From Verrucomicrobiota bacterium (lineage in GTDB: Bacteria; Verrucomicrobiota; Verrucomicrobiia; Limisphaerales; CAIMTB01), in the NCBI GenBank assembly GCA_963205105.1, contig CAUJJW010000409.1, forward strand, positions 1 to 34,577: a DNA stretch of 34,577 bases. Direction: 5' to 3'. A program made the position numbers and the translations under genes. A model generated the notes under the pieces. It was not told the origin of the DNA and searched no databases. It worked only from the letters and a program-made list of their open reading frames with translations. Of the stretch, positions 1 through 7,942 are shown one piece after another; position 1 is the first letter of the stretch, and each line of letters starts with the position of its first letter.

Positions 1-377
1 CATGTCGCCCTCGGGAGGTAAACAATCCGATCCGCCCAGTCCCAGTCTCCGGCTTCCCGCCATAGCTCCAGCAGCAGGCGCGCCTGAGTTCCGTAGGCCA
101 CTCTGGACACAGTCCGGCGATAGAGAATTACCCCGGAATGCCCGACGCCCTCGTGTGTCAAAAGCCCGGCGTGGTGAGCCAGCGAACTGCGGTCGAAACT
201 TACCAGGACCATCGCCTCGTCCCGGAGCGTCATCAGGAGCGCGGGGTCCTTCAATTGCAGGCAGGCGCCTTCACGCCACCGGGCGATGTGCATCACCGGG
301 AATCTTCGGTTCATCCTGAGGCATGCGGTCACCAGGTCGTGCGAGACGTTCTCGTCCGCCAGCAACCGAGGATTCAT
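1..377 (-). CDS. DUF5615 PIN-like toxin (3' end outside window)
   Basis: Reading leftward from the ATG at 377-375 gives about 125 residues beginning MNPRLLADENVSHDL, with no stop before the window edge. The N-terminal 'LLADENVSHDLV' and the later 'AMVLVSFDRSSL' match the two acidic strands of the DUF5615 family, PIN-like nuclease folds usually found as toxins in type II toxin-antitoxin loci. Family members are about 110-130 residues, so only a few C-terminal residues should be missing. Its ATG overlaps the TGA of the upstream antitoxin gene (ATGA, 374-377), indicating translational coupling. RNase activity is inferred from the fold and was not shown here. The frame was read directly from the complement. 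Confidence 0.72.
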   Translation of the reverse strand, partial: MNPRLLADENVSHDLVTACLRMNRRFPVMHIARWREGACLQLKDPALLMTLRDEAMVLVSFDRSSLAHHAGLLTHEGVGHSGVILYRRTVSRVAYGTQARLLLELWREAGDWDWADRIVYLPRAT

Positions 378-751
378 GCCGCAGTTTCGGCAGCGCGTTG
401 AGCGATGATTTCCTCAGGAAACGCGGAGGCGAACGCCAGCGCACACCGCACGACCCCCGGGGGCCAGCGAAAGTGCCGCGCTGTCCTCTCCACATCCCCG
501 GTCTCCCGGTGGACATCCTCGACCTCCCAGACCGCCACCCGATGTCCCAGGACATAGGCCTCTCTTCCGGACGCCGCATCTCTAAATCCAACGCCCGGAT
601 ACTCTTCCTCCAAAGCTTTTTCCCGAAGGTAAAGGCTGCTGAGGGTCGAAACCTCGATCTTCTTGCGGCGCGCCTGCCGCGCGAGAAGTGGGGCCAGATT
701 CTCGTCGATGCGACAGGACTGGACGATGGTGGCCATTGCTGCGGCGAACAT
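374..751 (-). CDS. DUF433-like antitoxin paired with the DUF5615 toxin
   Basis: This 125-residue protein has an N-terminal segment with 'YLREKALEEEYPGVGFRD', followed by 'GREAYVLGHRVAVWEVEDV' and a C-terminal helical stretch with 'PPGVVRCALAFASAFPEEI'. This layout is typical of the small DUF433-like proteins encoded just before DUF5615 PIN-like toxins; they are thought to bind DNA and neutralise the toxin. The start could be Met1 at 751 or Met6 (MATIVQSC) at 736; neither has a clear Shine-Dalgarno sequence. The stop overlaps the toxin start by 4 bp. An imperfect palindrome lies directly upstream and may be the autoregulatory operator. Family assignment is from pattern recognition, not a profile search. 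Confidence 0.68.
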   Translation of the reverse strand: MFAAAMATIVQSCRIDENLAPLLARQARRKKIEVSTLSSLYLREKALEEEYPGVGFRDAASGREAYVLGHRVAVWEVEDVHRETGDVERTARHFRWPPGVVRCALAFASAFPEEIIAQRAAETAA

Positions 752-752
752 C

Positions 753-767
753 GTTTACGACGTATAC
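753..767. promoter_or_regulatory. Operator-like imperfect palindrome upstream of the toxin-antitoxin pair
   Basis: GTTTACGACGTATAC reads as a near-perfect palindrome (its complement is GTATACGTCGTAAAC) and ends about one base before the possible antitoxin start at 751. A TTGACC hexamer lies on the minus strand at 775-770, as expected for a -35 box, although no good -10 hexamer follows at 16-18 bp. Autorepression at such a site is the norm for type II toxin-antitoxin operons, but the assignment here is inference. Confidence 0.32.
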
Positions 768-918
768 ACGGTCAAGCATCAGCTTCTGTGGTGCGAGACC
801 GCCTTCATGGCTGTGCCCGCTTCGCGGGGGAAGGTCGCAACGCGACCATCCTCACCCACGACTTCGGGATCCACCAGGGGGGATCACAGGTCGTGCTTCA
901 GGCTCCGGCTTGCCGGCG

Positions 919-1185
919 ATGGCGGTGACCACTCTGGCCGACGTCTTCGCGGACCTGAACGCAAACGCAGACGATGTGCTGACGCTTGAAGAAATCCGGG
1001 GTGCGGAGCTCTTGCTGGACAACCGTCGGTTCTTCCTCGCGGAACTGCTGGAACCCCTTCGGCTCGGTGCCGGCGGGGAGGATGTCTCCCTGACACCGGG
1101 GCTCAGCCTGCGCGACGTGGAGTCCGACGGTTCTGCGGAAGCACTCGGCTGGTACAGCGTGCCGATGCCTCGTGGAGGACGCTGA
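919..1185 (+). CDS. Possible small orphan ORF or gene remnant, function unknown
   Basis: From the ATG at 919 this frame encodes 88 residues beginning MAVTTLADVFADLNANADD and rich in Glu, Asp and Leu, including 'LTLEEIRGAELLLDNRRFF'. Third codon positions are mostly G or C, as in the confident genes here. The opposite strand shows the Ser/Arg-rich frame that shadows real genes in this window in the same register. There is no clear ribosome binding site, and upstream codons in this frame do not look coding. 'DLNANADDVLTLEE' vaguely resembles an EF-hand loop, but the spacing is wrong. It may be the tail of a broken gene. I do not recognise a family. Confidence 0.28.
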   Translation: MAVTTLADVFADLNANADDVLTLEEIRGAELLLDNRRFFLAELLEPLRLGAGGEDVSLTPGLSLRDVESDGSAEALGWYSVPMPRGGR

Positions 1186-1332
1186 CCCCACGGGGTCGAC
1201 GACGTCCCCGGTTGGGCGCTCTCCCCGCAGGGAGGCAGGGACAGTCGCGGACCGGCGGTCCTCGTGGGTTGGCTGGGAAGGCAACGGCTCAAATTCCACC
1301 TGCCCTCCGACCATGCACCGGGGATTCCGGGG

Positions 1333-1379
1333 GGCGGGACGCCCCCCTCTACGGCAGGCGGGAAGCCCGCCGCTACGGC
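1333..1379. repeat. Two imperfect 23-bp GC-rich direct repeats
   Basis: GGCGGGACGCCCCCC followed by TCTACGGC (1333-1355), and GGCGGGAAGCCCGCC followed by GCTACGGC (1357-1379), agree at 20 of 23 positions. Each unit contains a small hairpin of the GGCGGGA/GCCCGCC type. Dispersed intergenic repeats of this kind are common in GC-rich verrucomicrobial genomes. Confidence 0.7.
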
Positions 1380-1397
1380 GGCCCGGAGGGCCGAAAG

Positions 1398-1461
1398 AAC
1401 GCTAACCCATGACGTGAGCCATGGGTTCAGCGTTGCATGGGATATCGAGCCCCGAAGGGGC
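1398..1461. repeat. Palindromic repeat with two stem-loops (REP-like)
   Basis: AACGCTAACCCATG (1398-1411) pairs with CATGGGTT-C-AGCGTT (1420-1434): a 14-bp stem with one bulged C and an 8-nt loop. It is followed by GCCCCGAAGGGGC (1449-1461), a 5-bp stem with a GAA loop. A further arm pair, CGCCCCT and AGGGGCG, lies at about 1516-1541. No T-tract follows, so these are not typical intrinsic terminators; a dispersed REP-type element is the better reading. Confidence 0.6.
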
Positions 1462-1641
1462 GATCAGAATCGGCCACGCTGAGGTTGGTATTTAGGGGAA
1501 CGTAGGATGATCCACCCGCCCCTGCGTCCCAGGAAGGGGCGTGCCGCCGTTCCGGCTCCTGACCGTGCAGCAGGTCTGTCGGCGCGGGCCGCGGCCAGCG
1601 CCGTTTACACGGACCGCGTCTTTGTTGCAGGGTGGCGACAC

Positions 1642-4600
1642 ATGAGGTTCCCACGCGTGGCACTCGGTTGCCTTGGCTTTCTCGGGGTCTCCCTGTGGGC
1701 GCTCGCCGGGTTATCGGCGTCCCCGGTGGTCATCAGCGAGTTCATGGCCAGGAACTCGACGGTCCTGACGGATGAGGACAACCAGCACCCCGATTGGATC
1801 GAACTGCGAAATGTTTCCGGCGGCGCCGTGAACCTCGACGGTTGGTTTCTGACCGATGCCGGAAATCGCGCTCCCCGGTGGCGGATTCCCGCCACGAACC
1901 TGGCCGCCCATGCGAGCCTCGTGATTCTGGCCTCCGGGAAGGACCGTCGCGTGGCAGGACAACCGCTTCACACCAATTTCCGGATCGACGGGGATGGCGG
2001 GACCTTGGCTCTGCTCCTGCCGGACGGTGTCACGGTGGCTTCCGAGTTCGTCTCCTACCCGGAGCAATTCGACGACGTTTCGTATGGCACGGGCCTTCGG
2101 GTGGCAACGACCCCGTTGGTGGTGGCAGGTGCCAACGCGCGATTTCTGGTTCCTGTGGATGGCCTCCTGGAACGGCAATGGACTCAGCCCTCGTTCGACG
2201 ATACCGGGTGGACCAGCGGTCGAACGGGCTTTGGTTTTGTCGAGGGCGGCGCGCTTTTGGGGACGGGGCTCCACGGCTACTGGCCGCTGGACGAAGGCAT
2301 GGGCGGCGTGGCCTCCAACCGTGTCGTGGGGGGAGCCGCGGGAACACTTCATGGGGCGGCCTGGACCAACGATCCCATACGGGGGACCGTCCTGAGTTTC
2401 AACGGGCAGGACAGTTATGTGGCGGCCGGGACGCTGCCCAGAATGGGGTTGGGCACGCATTTCACCTGGTCCTTCTGGTATCGGCAACGGTCGGTTCCCA
2501 ATCGAAACGCCGTTATCCTGGGCAACCGGTCAGGTGGCGCTCCGGGGAGCCTTCAGTTCATCAAATTCACCCCGAGCACCTTCGAGTACTACCGGGATGG
2601 CGATATCGGTTTCATCCCGCACGCGCTGGCGACGGGAAGCTGGAGGCATCTCGCGATGGTCAAGGAAGGCGGCTCCCTCACGTACTACGACAATGGTGTG
2701 GTGGTGGGCACGTCGAGGGCCGGAGGGGACATCGAGATCAATCCGTTTTACTGGGGTGGCGATCCGGGTGCCCCGAGGGAGTATGCCGATGGATGGATCG
2801 ATGACATCTCCCTCTGGAACGTGGCGCTCTCCGCCGATCAGATCCGGTCGTTGCATCAAGGCATGTCGCCTTCGTGGTTGAGCGGTCTGGGCGGCTTCGT
2901 GGACACCGAGATCGGCGAACGGATGCATGGGGTCAACTCCAGCGTCTATTGCCGGATCCCGTTCGTGGCGCCGGAGGGATCCGGCTACACCACCCTGAAA
3001 CTGAAGCTCCGATACGACGATGGATTCGTCGCCTACCTGAACGGCATCGAAGTGGCCCGTCGCAATGCCCCGGACATTGTCCGATGGGATTCGGCGGCCA
3101 CGGCGGACCGTTCGGCGGCGGCGGCGCGGGTGGTCGAGGAAATCGACCTGCCCGCCGGCCTCGCGGCATTGAAAGCCGGGATCAATGTCCTGGCGTTCCA
3201 TGGATTGAACCTCAGCCGGGAGGATCCGGATTTTCTGCTGCTGCCGGAGTTGGAGGCGACGAAGGAGGCCCCCCTGGGTGTTCGATATTTCGACCCGCCG
3301 ACGCCCGGGGCGGTCAATGACGGCGGGTTTGTGGATTTCGTGGCGGACACCCGATTCGATCAGCCGCGGGGATTCCATGACGCCCCGTTCACGCTCGCGC
3401 TCACCTGTGAGACGCCGGGAGCCACGATTCGATACACCACCGACGGGACGGAACCGACTCCGGACCACGGGTTGGTGTACACGGCTCCGTTGGCGATCCA
3501 AACGACGACGGTGCTGCGGGCCGGAGCGTTCAAGGCAGACCATCGCACCCGGCGGACCGAGGCGCACAGCTACCTTTTTCTGGATCAGGTTTTGAGGCAA
3601 ACGGGCGCCGGACTGCCGGGCCACTGGGGCGGCGATTGGCAGATGGACCCCAGGGTTGTCACGCATCCCGACTACGCGGGGCGGATGCGCGACGACATGA
3701 AGTCACTGCCTGTGGTGAGCATCGCGCTGGATCCGATGGAGTTTTGGGGGCCCTCGGGAATCTACACCGTGTCGACGGGTCGCGGTGACGAGTACGAGCG
3801 TGCCTGTTCGGCGGAGATGTTCTTCCCGGACGGCTTGGAGTCGGGGTTCCAGGTCAACTGCGGTCTTCAGATCGTGGGAGGGGCCAGCCGTACCATGACC
3901 CCGAAGCACGGGGTTGGCCTGACCTTCAAGCGACGTTACGGGCCGCCCAAGCTGAAGTACCGATTCTTCGCGGATTCCGCGGTGGAGGAGTTCGACTTCA
4001 TCGCCTTCCGGCCGATTTTCAACATGTCCTGGGTGCGGACCGATAATTCCGGGCCGCTGAACAACGCCAACGCCGACGGTGCGGAACGTCTGCATGCGAT
4101 TTACGTGCGTGATGCGTTCACCCGGGAGAGCCAGTTGGCGATGGGACAGCCCAGCGCGCACGGGCGCTTCGTGCATCTCTACATCAACGGCGTGTACTGG
4201 GGTCTCTACAACCCATGTGAGAGGACGGACGGCGCCTTTGCGGCGTCCTATCTCGGAGGCGAGAAGGAGGAGTATGACGCGATCTTCAGCGACTCGAGCA
4301 CGATCGCGCGCGCCCATGACGGCGACAAGAATGCGTGGCTCGAGATGATGAGTATCGCCAAGCAGGGGGTTGGGGGCGCGGGGGCTTACGCCCTCCTCCA
4401 GCAATACCTCGATGTCACCAATCTCGCGGACTACATGATGCTCAACTTCTACTGCGCGACGGTGGATTGGCCGTGGCAGAACTGGAATGCGGCCCGGAAG
4501 CGGGAAGCCGGCGCCCAGTTCCGATTCTTCATTTGGGATGCCGACTACACGCTGGAGACGCCCCCCTGGGTTCCCGACGATCGCACGGGCGTGGGTGGTG

Positions 4601-5391
4601 GTTCGGATGAGGCGGATTCGCCGGCCCGGCTCTACCACGAACTGCGCCGGAATCCGGAATGGCGCCTGCTCTTTGCCGACCGGGTGCAGAAACACTTCTT
4701 CAACGGAGGCGCCCTCACCACGAACCAGACCATTCCCCGGTTCCTGCGGCTGTGCGACACCATCGATGGCGCGATCGTGGCGGAGTCGGCGCGCTGGGGG
4801 GATGTGGTGCGACGCAGCCAGCCGTACACGCGCAACGTGGAGTGGTTGGCGGAGAAGAACCGCCTGCTGACCGAGTTTTTTCCGCAACGCTCGGCGCGCG
4901 TGGTCCAGCAATTCATCCGGGCAGGTCTGTACCCCGATCTGCCGGCAGCTGTCTTGAGCCAGTCCGGTGGCCTGTTCGACCGCCCGTTTTCGCTCACCAT
5001 GAGCGCTCCGTCCGGGGTGATCTACTACACCACCCAGGGTCAGGATCCCCGTTTGCCGGACGGTAGGATCGCACCCGACGCGCGGCCTTATTCCGGGCCC
5101 ATCCTGATCTCGCAGAGTCAGCAGATTCTGACCCGGGTCTGGCGAACCAACGCGTGGAGTGCGCTGAACGTCGCGACGTTTACGGTTTCCAGCCCGGCTC
5201 CCGAACTTACGGTGCGGGCTTCCGGTTCGACGGTGGTGATCTCCTGGCCGGCGGACGCCGCCGGTTTCGTCCTGGAGGGCACGGAGACTCTCGCCTCGGC
5301 ATCCTGGTTTCCGGTGCCGGGTGTGGCGGGCTTTCAGGTGACGGTGCAGATCGCCGACGGGAGCCGGTTCTACCGACTCCGGAAACCGTGA
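1642..5391 (+). CDS. Secreted multidomain CotH kinase-like protein (lamin-tail, LamG, chitobiase-like domains)
   Basis: I place the start at the ATG at 1642 because it opens a classic signal peptide (MRFPRVALGCLGFLGVSLWA, then LAGLSA); the frame is open 45 codons further upstream but reads as repeat DNA. The 1249-residue product shows, in order: a lamin-tail domain ('VVISEFMARNSTVL', about 27-165); a LamG/concanavalin-like domain (about 209-406); a beta-sandwich segment (about 434-530); a chitobiase C-terminal-like domain ('ATIRYTTDGTEPTP', about 567-643); a CotH-type kinase region (about 686-1090, with 'NGVYWGLYNPCERTDG' and 'FFIWDADYTLE'); a second chitobiase-like domain (about 1096-1183); and a C-terminal 'ISWPADAAGFVLEGT...FYRLR' domain. 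CotH proteins are atypical protein kinases; the added beta domains suggest surface attachment. The substrate is unknown. It appears to be transcribed alone. Confidence 0.85.
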   Translation: MRFPRVALGCLGFLGVSLWALAGLSASPVVISEFMARNSTVLTDEDNQHPDWIELRNVSGGAVNLDGWFLTDAGNRAPRWRIPATNLAAHASLVILASGKDRRVAGQPLHTNFRIDGDGGTLALLLPDGVTVASEFVSYPEQFDDVSYGTGLRVATTPLVVAGANARFLVPVDGLLERQWTQPSFDDTGWTSGRTGFGFVEGGALLGTGLHGYWPLDEGMGGVASNRVVGGAAGTLHGAAWTNDPIRGTVLSFNGQDSYVAAGTLPRMGLGTHFTWSFWYRQRSVPNRNAVILGNRSGGAPGSLQFIKFTPSTFEYYRDGDIGFIPHALATGSWRHLAMVKEGGSLTYYDNGVVVGTSRAGGDIEINPFYWGGDPGAPREYADGWIDDISLWNVALSADQIRSLHQGMSPSWLSGLGGFVDTEIGERMHGVNSSVYCRIPFVAPEGSGYTTLKLKLRYDDGFVAYLNGIEVARRNAPDIVRWDSAATADRSAAAARVVEEIDLPAGLAALKAGINVLAFHGLNLSREDPDFLLLPELEATKEAPLGVRYFDPPTPGAVNDGGFVDFVADTRFDQPRGFHDAPFTLALTCETPGATIRYTTDGTEPTPDHGLVYTAPLAIQTTTVLRAGAFKADHRTRRTEAHSYLFLDQVLRQTGAGLPGHWGGDWQMDPRVVTHPDYAGRMRDDMKSLPVVSIALDPMEFWGPSGIYTVSTGRGDEYERACSAEMFFPDGLESGFQVNCGLQIVGGASRTMTPKHGVGLTFKRRYGPPKLKYRFFADSAVEEFDFIAFRPIFNMSWVRTDNSGPLNNANADGAERLHAIYVRDAFTRESQLAMGQPSAHGRFVHLYINGVYWGLYNPCERTDGAFAASYLGGEKEEYDAIFSDSSTIARAHDGDKNAWLEMMSIAKQGVGGAGAYALLQQYLDVTNLADYMMLNFYCATVDWPWQNWNAARKREAGAQFRFFIWDADYTLETPPWVPDDRTGVGGGSDEADSPARLYHELRRNPEWRLLFADRVQKHFFNGGALTTNQTIPRFLRLCDTIDGAIVAESARWGDVVRRSQPYTRNVEWLAEKNRLLTEFFPQRSARVVQQFIRAGLYPDLPAAVLSQSGGLFDRPFSLTMSAPSGVIYYTTQGQDPRLPDGRIAPDARPYSGPILISQSQQILTRVWRTNAWSALNVATFTVSSPAPELTVRASGSTVVISWPADAAGFVLEGTETLASASWFPVPGVAGFQVTVQIADGSRFYRLRKP

Positions 5392-5397
5392 CGGCTT

Positions 5398-5429
5398 CGG
5401 TGATCGCCCCCCGGTACGTGGGATCACCG
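5398..5429 (+). other. Stem-loop after the CotH gene
   Basis: CGGTGATC (5398-5405) and GATCACCG (5422-5429) form a perfect 8-bp stem with a 16-nt loop, beginning 7 bases after the CotH stop codon. There is no T-tract, so intrinsic termination is unproven; mRNA 3'-end protection is an alternative. Confidence 0.35.
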
Positions 5430-5540
5430 CTGCGGACCACTTCCCGGATCGTCACTGGACAGTTCTTCCATGCTGACAGCACTGTGGGAAAGAAGGCGGA
5501 GGCTGGTGGGTGTCTCGCCTGCCTTTCCTTCGGTCGTGTC

Positions 5541-6341
5541 ATGAAGAAGCAACGTTCAGGTCTGGGGCGGGCGGTTCGTTCGGTTCGACTCCCCTGCGTG
5601 CAAGACGCCTCGACGGTGCGTCTGTCGGAAGACGTCGACCTGAAATGTTTGCTGGCATCGGAACAACAAAAGCGTCGTGACTTGGAACGGCGGATGCTGG
5701 ATCTCGTCGAGGCGGAACAGCGCCGTATCGGGCAGGACCTGCACGACGACGTCTGTTCCCAGCTTTCGGGAATTGAGTGCCTTTGTCAGGCGCTGATCCG
5801 GGATCGGCTGGGGATGCCTGGACACGTGCGCCGGGGGCTGACGAGGGTGGCCCGACTCCTTCGGGTCGCGATGGGAGACGCCCGTCAGGTGGCGCGTGGT
5901 TTGTCGACCTGCGTTGGGGTTGAGCATGGCCTGTCGGCAGGTTTGAAGCATCTCGCGCAACGAACTCGGCAGACCCAGGGCTGTCGGTGCGTGTTTCGCG
6001 GTCGCTCGGCGGCCGGTGGTCCTCGAGGCTTTCAGGCCCTGCACCTGTTTCGGATCGCACAGGAGGCGGTGTCGAATGCACTCCGGCACGGCCGGGCGCG
6101 TCAGGTGGTCATCGAATTGGCGGTCCGGGGCCGGGAGGTCGTCCTGCGGGTGGTGGATGATGGGGCGGGCCTGGCCGAGGGTGTGGCGGTGGGAACGGGC
6201 ATGGGATTGATGACGATGGAAGTCCGGGCGCGGACTTTGGGAGGGCGTTTGGAAATCAAGCCAGGGCGAAGCGGAGGAACGGAGGTGCGGTGTGCCGTGC
6301 CGCGAATGCCGGTGACGAAGGGGGGGCGAGCCGACGGATGA
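5541..6341 (+). CDS. Soluble sensor histidine kinase (HisKA_3/HATPase, NarX-DegS type)
   Basis: This 266-residue protein is a histidine kinase core. A coiled region leads into the HisKA_3 dimerisation domain with 'RRIGQDLHDDVCSQL', where His68 is the expected phosphorylation site. An ATPase domain follows, with N-box 'RIAQEAVSNALRHG', G1-like 'VVDDGAGLAEG' and G2 'GTGMGLMTMEVRA'. I see no transmembrane segment or PAS/GAF sensor domain; only about 50 residues precede the kinase core. It is therefore probably cytoplasmic and may rely on a partner for signal input. The ATG at 5541 is chosen because upstream codons in this frame overlap the end of the CotH gene. The stop overlaps the response regulator start (ATGA, 6338-6341). 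The signal is unknown. Confidence 0.85.
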   Translation: MKKQRSGLGRAVRSVRLPCVQDASTVRLSEDVDLKCLLASEQQKRRDLERRMLDLVEAEQRRIGQDLHDDVCSQLSGIECLCQALIRDRLGMPGHVRRGLTRVARLLRVAMGDARQVARGLSTCVGVEHGLSAGLKHLAQRTRQTQGCRCVFRGRSAAGGPRGFQALHLFRIAQEAVSNALRHGRARQVVIELAVRGREVVLRVVDDGAGLAEGVAVGTGMGLMTMEVRARTLGGRLEIKPGRSGGTEVRCAVPRMPVTKGGRADG

Positions 6342-7048
6342 GCACCCATGGATCTGTTGCTTCGGCCAAGGGCCGGGTCATGCCGTGGAGGGGGATACTC
6401 ATCGTGGAGGATCACCCGGTCACGCGCATGGGGCTCTCCCAATTGATCCGGGGCGAATCCGACCTGAGGGTGTTGGGTGAGGCGGGGACGGCGGATGCGG
6501 CTTTGGCATGTTTGGCGAAGATGCCACCACCGCTGCCGGACCTGGTGGTGGCGGACATCTCCATGCCGGGCAAGAACGTGATCGAGTTCATCAAGGACCT
6601 CCATGTGCTCCACCCGCGGGTGTCGGTCTTGATCCTGTCGATGCACGACGAAAGCGTGTATGCCGAGCGCCTGCTTCGGGCTGGGGCGCGTGGCTACGTC
6701 ATGAAGAGCGAAGGGGGTGATGTTCTGCTCAAGGCCATCCGGCAGGTTCTGAAGGGAGAACCGTATCTGAGTCGCGCGATGTCGGCGCAAGTGATCGACG
6801 CGCTGGGAGGTCATCATCGGGAGGCGGATGATGTTTCCCTGGGCAGTCTGACCGACCGGGAGTTCGAGGTCTTCGAGTTGCTGGGCGATGGAAAGACCAA
6901 TCGGGAGGTGGCGAAGCAACTGTCCATCAGCCCGAAGACGGTGGAGGCCCACCGCGTGAATCTGAGCCGAAAACTTCAGCTGGGAACGTCGGCCCAGCTG
7001 ATTCGGCGGGCGGTGCTCTACAGTCAGGGCAAGGCCCCATCCCCCTGA
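6338..7048 (+). CDS. NarL/FixJ-family response regulator
   Basis: The 236-residue product has an N-terminal receiver domain and a C-terminal LuxR-type helix-turn-helix. In the receiver, 'LIVEDHP' provides the acidic pair (Glu24, Asp25), 'VVADISMPG' the phospho-acceptor Asp73, 'LILSMHD' the switch Ser101 and 'VMKSEGG' the conserved Lys123. The output domain carries 'LTDREFEVFELLGDGKTN' and 'LSISPKTVEAHR', the recognition helix signature. The start overlaps the kinase stop (ATGA), which couples the pair translationally and identifies them as cognate partners; Met15 (6380) is a less likely start. All key residues are present. Target genes cannot be read from the window. Confidence 0.9.
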   Translation: MSTHGSVASAKGRVMPWRGILIVEDHPVTRMGLSQLIRGESDLRVLGEAGTADAALACLAKMPPPLPDLVVADISMPGKNVIEFIKDLHVLHPRVSVLILSMHDESVYAERLLRAGARGYVMKSEGGDVLLKAIRQVLKGEPYLSRAMSAQVIDALGGHHREADDVSLGSLTDREFEVFELLGDGKTNREVAKQLSISPKTVEAHRVNLSRKLQLGTSAQLIRRAVLYSQGKAPSP

Positions 7049-7142
7049 CACAGGCTTCACCCAGCGAGCAGAGACGGGATCTCATCTCCGAGGAGGTGGC
7101 TCCCACGGAGAAACGCCATGGCTGGAGGGGCTGTGCTCGCGG

Positions 7143-7448
7143 TCACTCGTTGATTCCCCACTGCGGCCAGCCCTCGCGCCCGGAACTGTCCAGGATTCCG
7201 CGAAGGGTCGGGGTGATGGCGGTGGCCCGGCGCTCGACGTCAGCGACAAACCGGTCCAATTCCATGTCCATGCCGCGCTCCAGTCCGGCCAGTCGGTCCC
7301 GTGGATGAGGAACGGGAAACTTTGCTTCTGTGGCGTAGACTTGCAGCGCCACGACGATGGTCTCATTCCGGCTCGACTCGGTGGGTTCCGGTTTCCCACG
7401 GCTGCCCGGTCGATCGCAGGCAGGTGATAGCATGTTGGACGTGCTCAT
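7143..7448 (-). CDS. Small protein of unknown function
   Basis: From the ATG at 7448 the minus strand encodes 101 residues beginning MSTSNMLSPACDR and containing 'NETIVVALQVYATEAKFPVP' and 'MDMELDRFVADVERRA'. The central amphipathic pattern (hydrophobic strand, then a charged helix) looks protein-like, and the ORF could extend 23 codons upstream to 7517. I see no signal peptide, metal motif or known domain. It converges with the response regulator, with 94 bases between the stops. It could be a lineage-specific protein or a spurious ORF; real coding is slightly more likely than not. Confidence 0.42.
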   Translation of the reverse strand: MSTSNMLSPACDRPGSRGKPEPTESSRNETIVVALQVYATEAKFPVPHPRDRLAGLERGMDMELDRFVADVERRATAITPTLRGILDSSGREGWPQWGINE

Positions 7449-7546
7449 AGGTCGAATCCACCCTGCAAGCGGCCAACGGAGGACGCAATGGGCGGGAGGC
7501 TGATCCGATCTAGGCAAACGCCTGAGAGACCGTCGACCTTGGTCGC

Positions 7547-7942
7547 TCAGGGGACGAGGGCCGTGGTCGCGAGGCTGGCTTCCGCCTTGGGTGAGAGTTC
7601 GGGAACCTCCCGATCCAACAGATCCGGAGTGATCCCGGTTTCACGGCGCACCCGCATGGCCGCGAATTTGGGCGATTCCCGAAGTGTACCGCGATCCAGT
7701 CGGTCGGCGGTGCGGCCGGAAACCACCCGGAGTTTCATGGCGGCCGCCTTGGGGGAGGAAGGACGGCGCGAGCGAACCACGAGCGGGGTCAATTCCGTGT
7801 AAGTCACGGAGGTCGAATTCCGGGAGGAATCCTCCGAGGCCTCGGCGGTGGTTATGGTCTCAGCGTGAGCCGACAGGAGGGTCAGACTCAACAGGACGGC
7901 CGCCCATCGGTTCCAACGTTGGTGATTCATCATCGAGTGCAT
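7547..7942 (-). CDS. Small secreted protein of unknown function
   Basis: The 131-residue product starts MHSMMNHQRW and continues with 'RWAAVLLSLTLLSAHA', a clear signal peptide with cleavage expected after AHA (about residue 27). The mature part is basic and Ser/Thr/Pro-rich and has two similar segments: 'SSPKAAAMKLRVVSGRTADR' and 'SPKFAAMRVRRETGITPD', each followed by 'LDR' plus an acidic or polar turn. A third 'LSPKAEASL' lies near the C-terminus. These look like diverged repeats of a 'SPKxAAMxxR' unit. Internal Met codons at 7933 and 7930 are alternative starts. No family is recognised. Its position between unrelated genes gives no functional clue. Confidence 0.6.
   Translation of the reverse strand: MHSMMNHQRWNRWAAVLLSLTLLSAHAETITTAEASEDSSRNSTSVTYTELTPLVVRSRRPSSPKAAAMKLRVVSGRTADRLDRGTLRESPKFAAMRVRRETGITPDLLDREVPELSPKAEASLATTALVP

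Larger units (their letters stand above)
752..1641. other. Gene-poor stretch between the toxin-antitoxin locus and the CotH gene
   Basis: About 890 bases without a confident gene. It contains the operator-like palindrome next to the antitoxin, one possible orphan frame (919-1185 +), a pair of GC-rich direct repeats (1333-1379) and strong stem-loops (1398-1434, 1449-1461). A 45-codon in-frame extension of the next gene (from 1507) overlaps the repeat zone but lacks coding character. The stretch 1186-1332 shows nothing recognisable. Confidence 0.6.

Noticed and set aside
3703..5427. Long minus-strand open frame (574 codons) opposite the CotH gene
   Set aside because: It is antisense to a gene with clear domains and has the Arg/His/Pro-rich composition of a shadow frame in GC-rich DNA.
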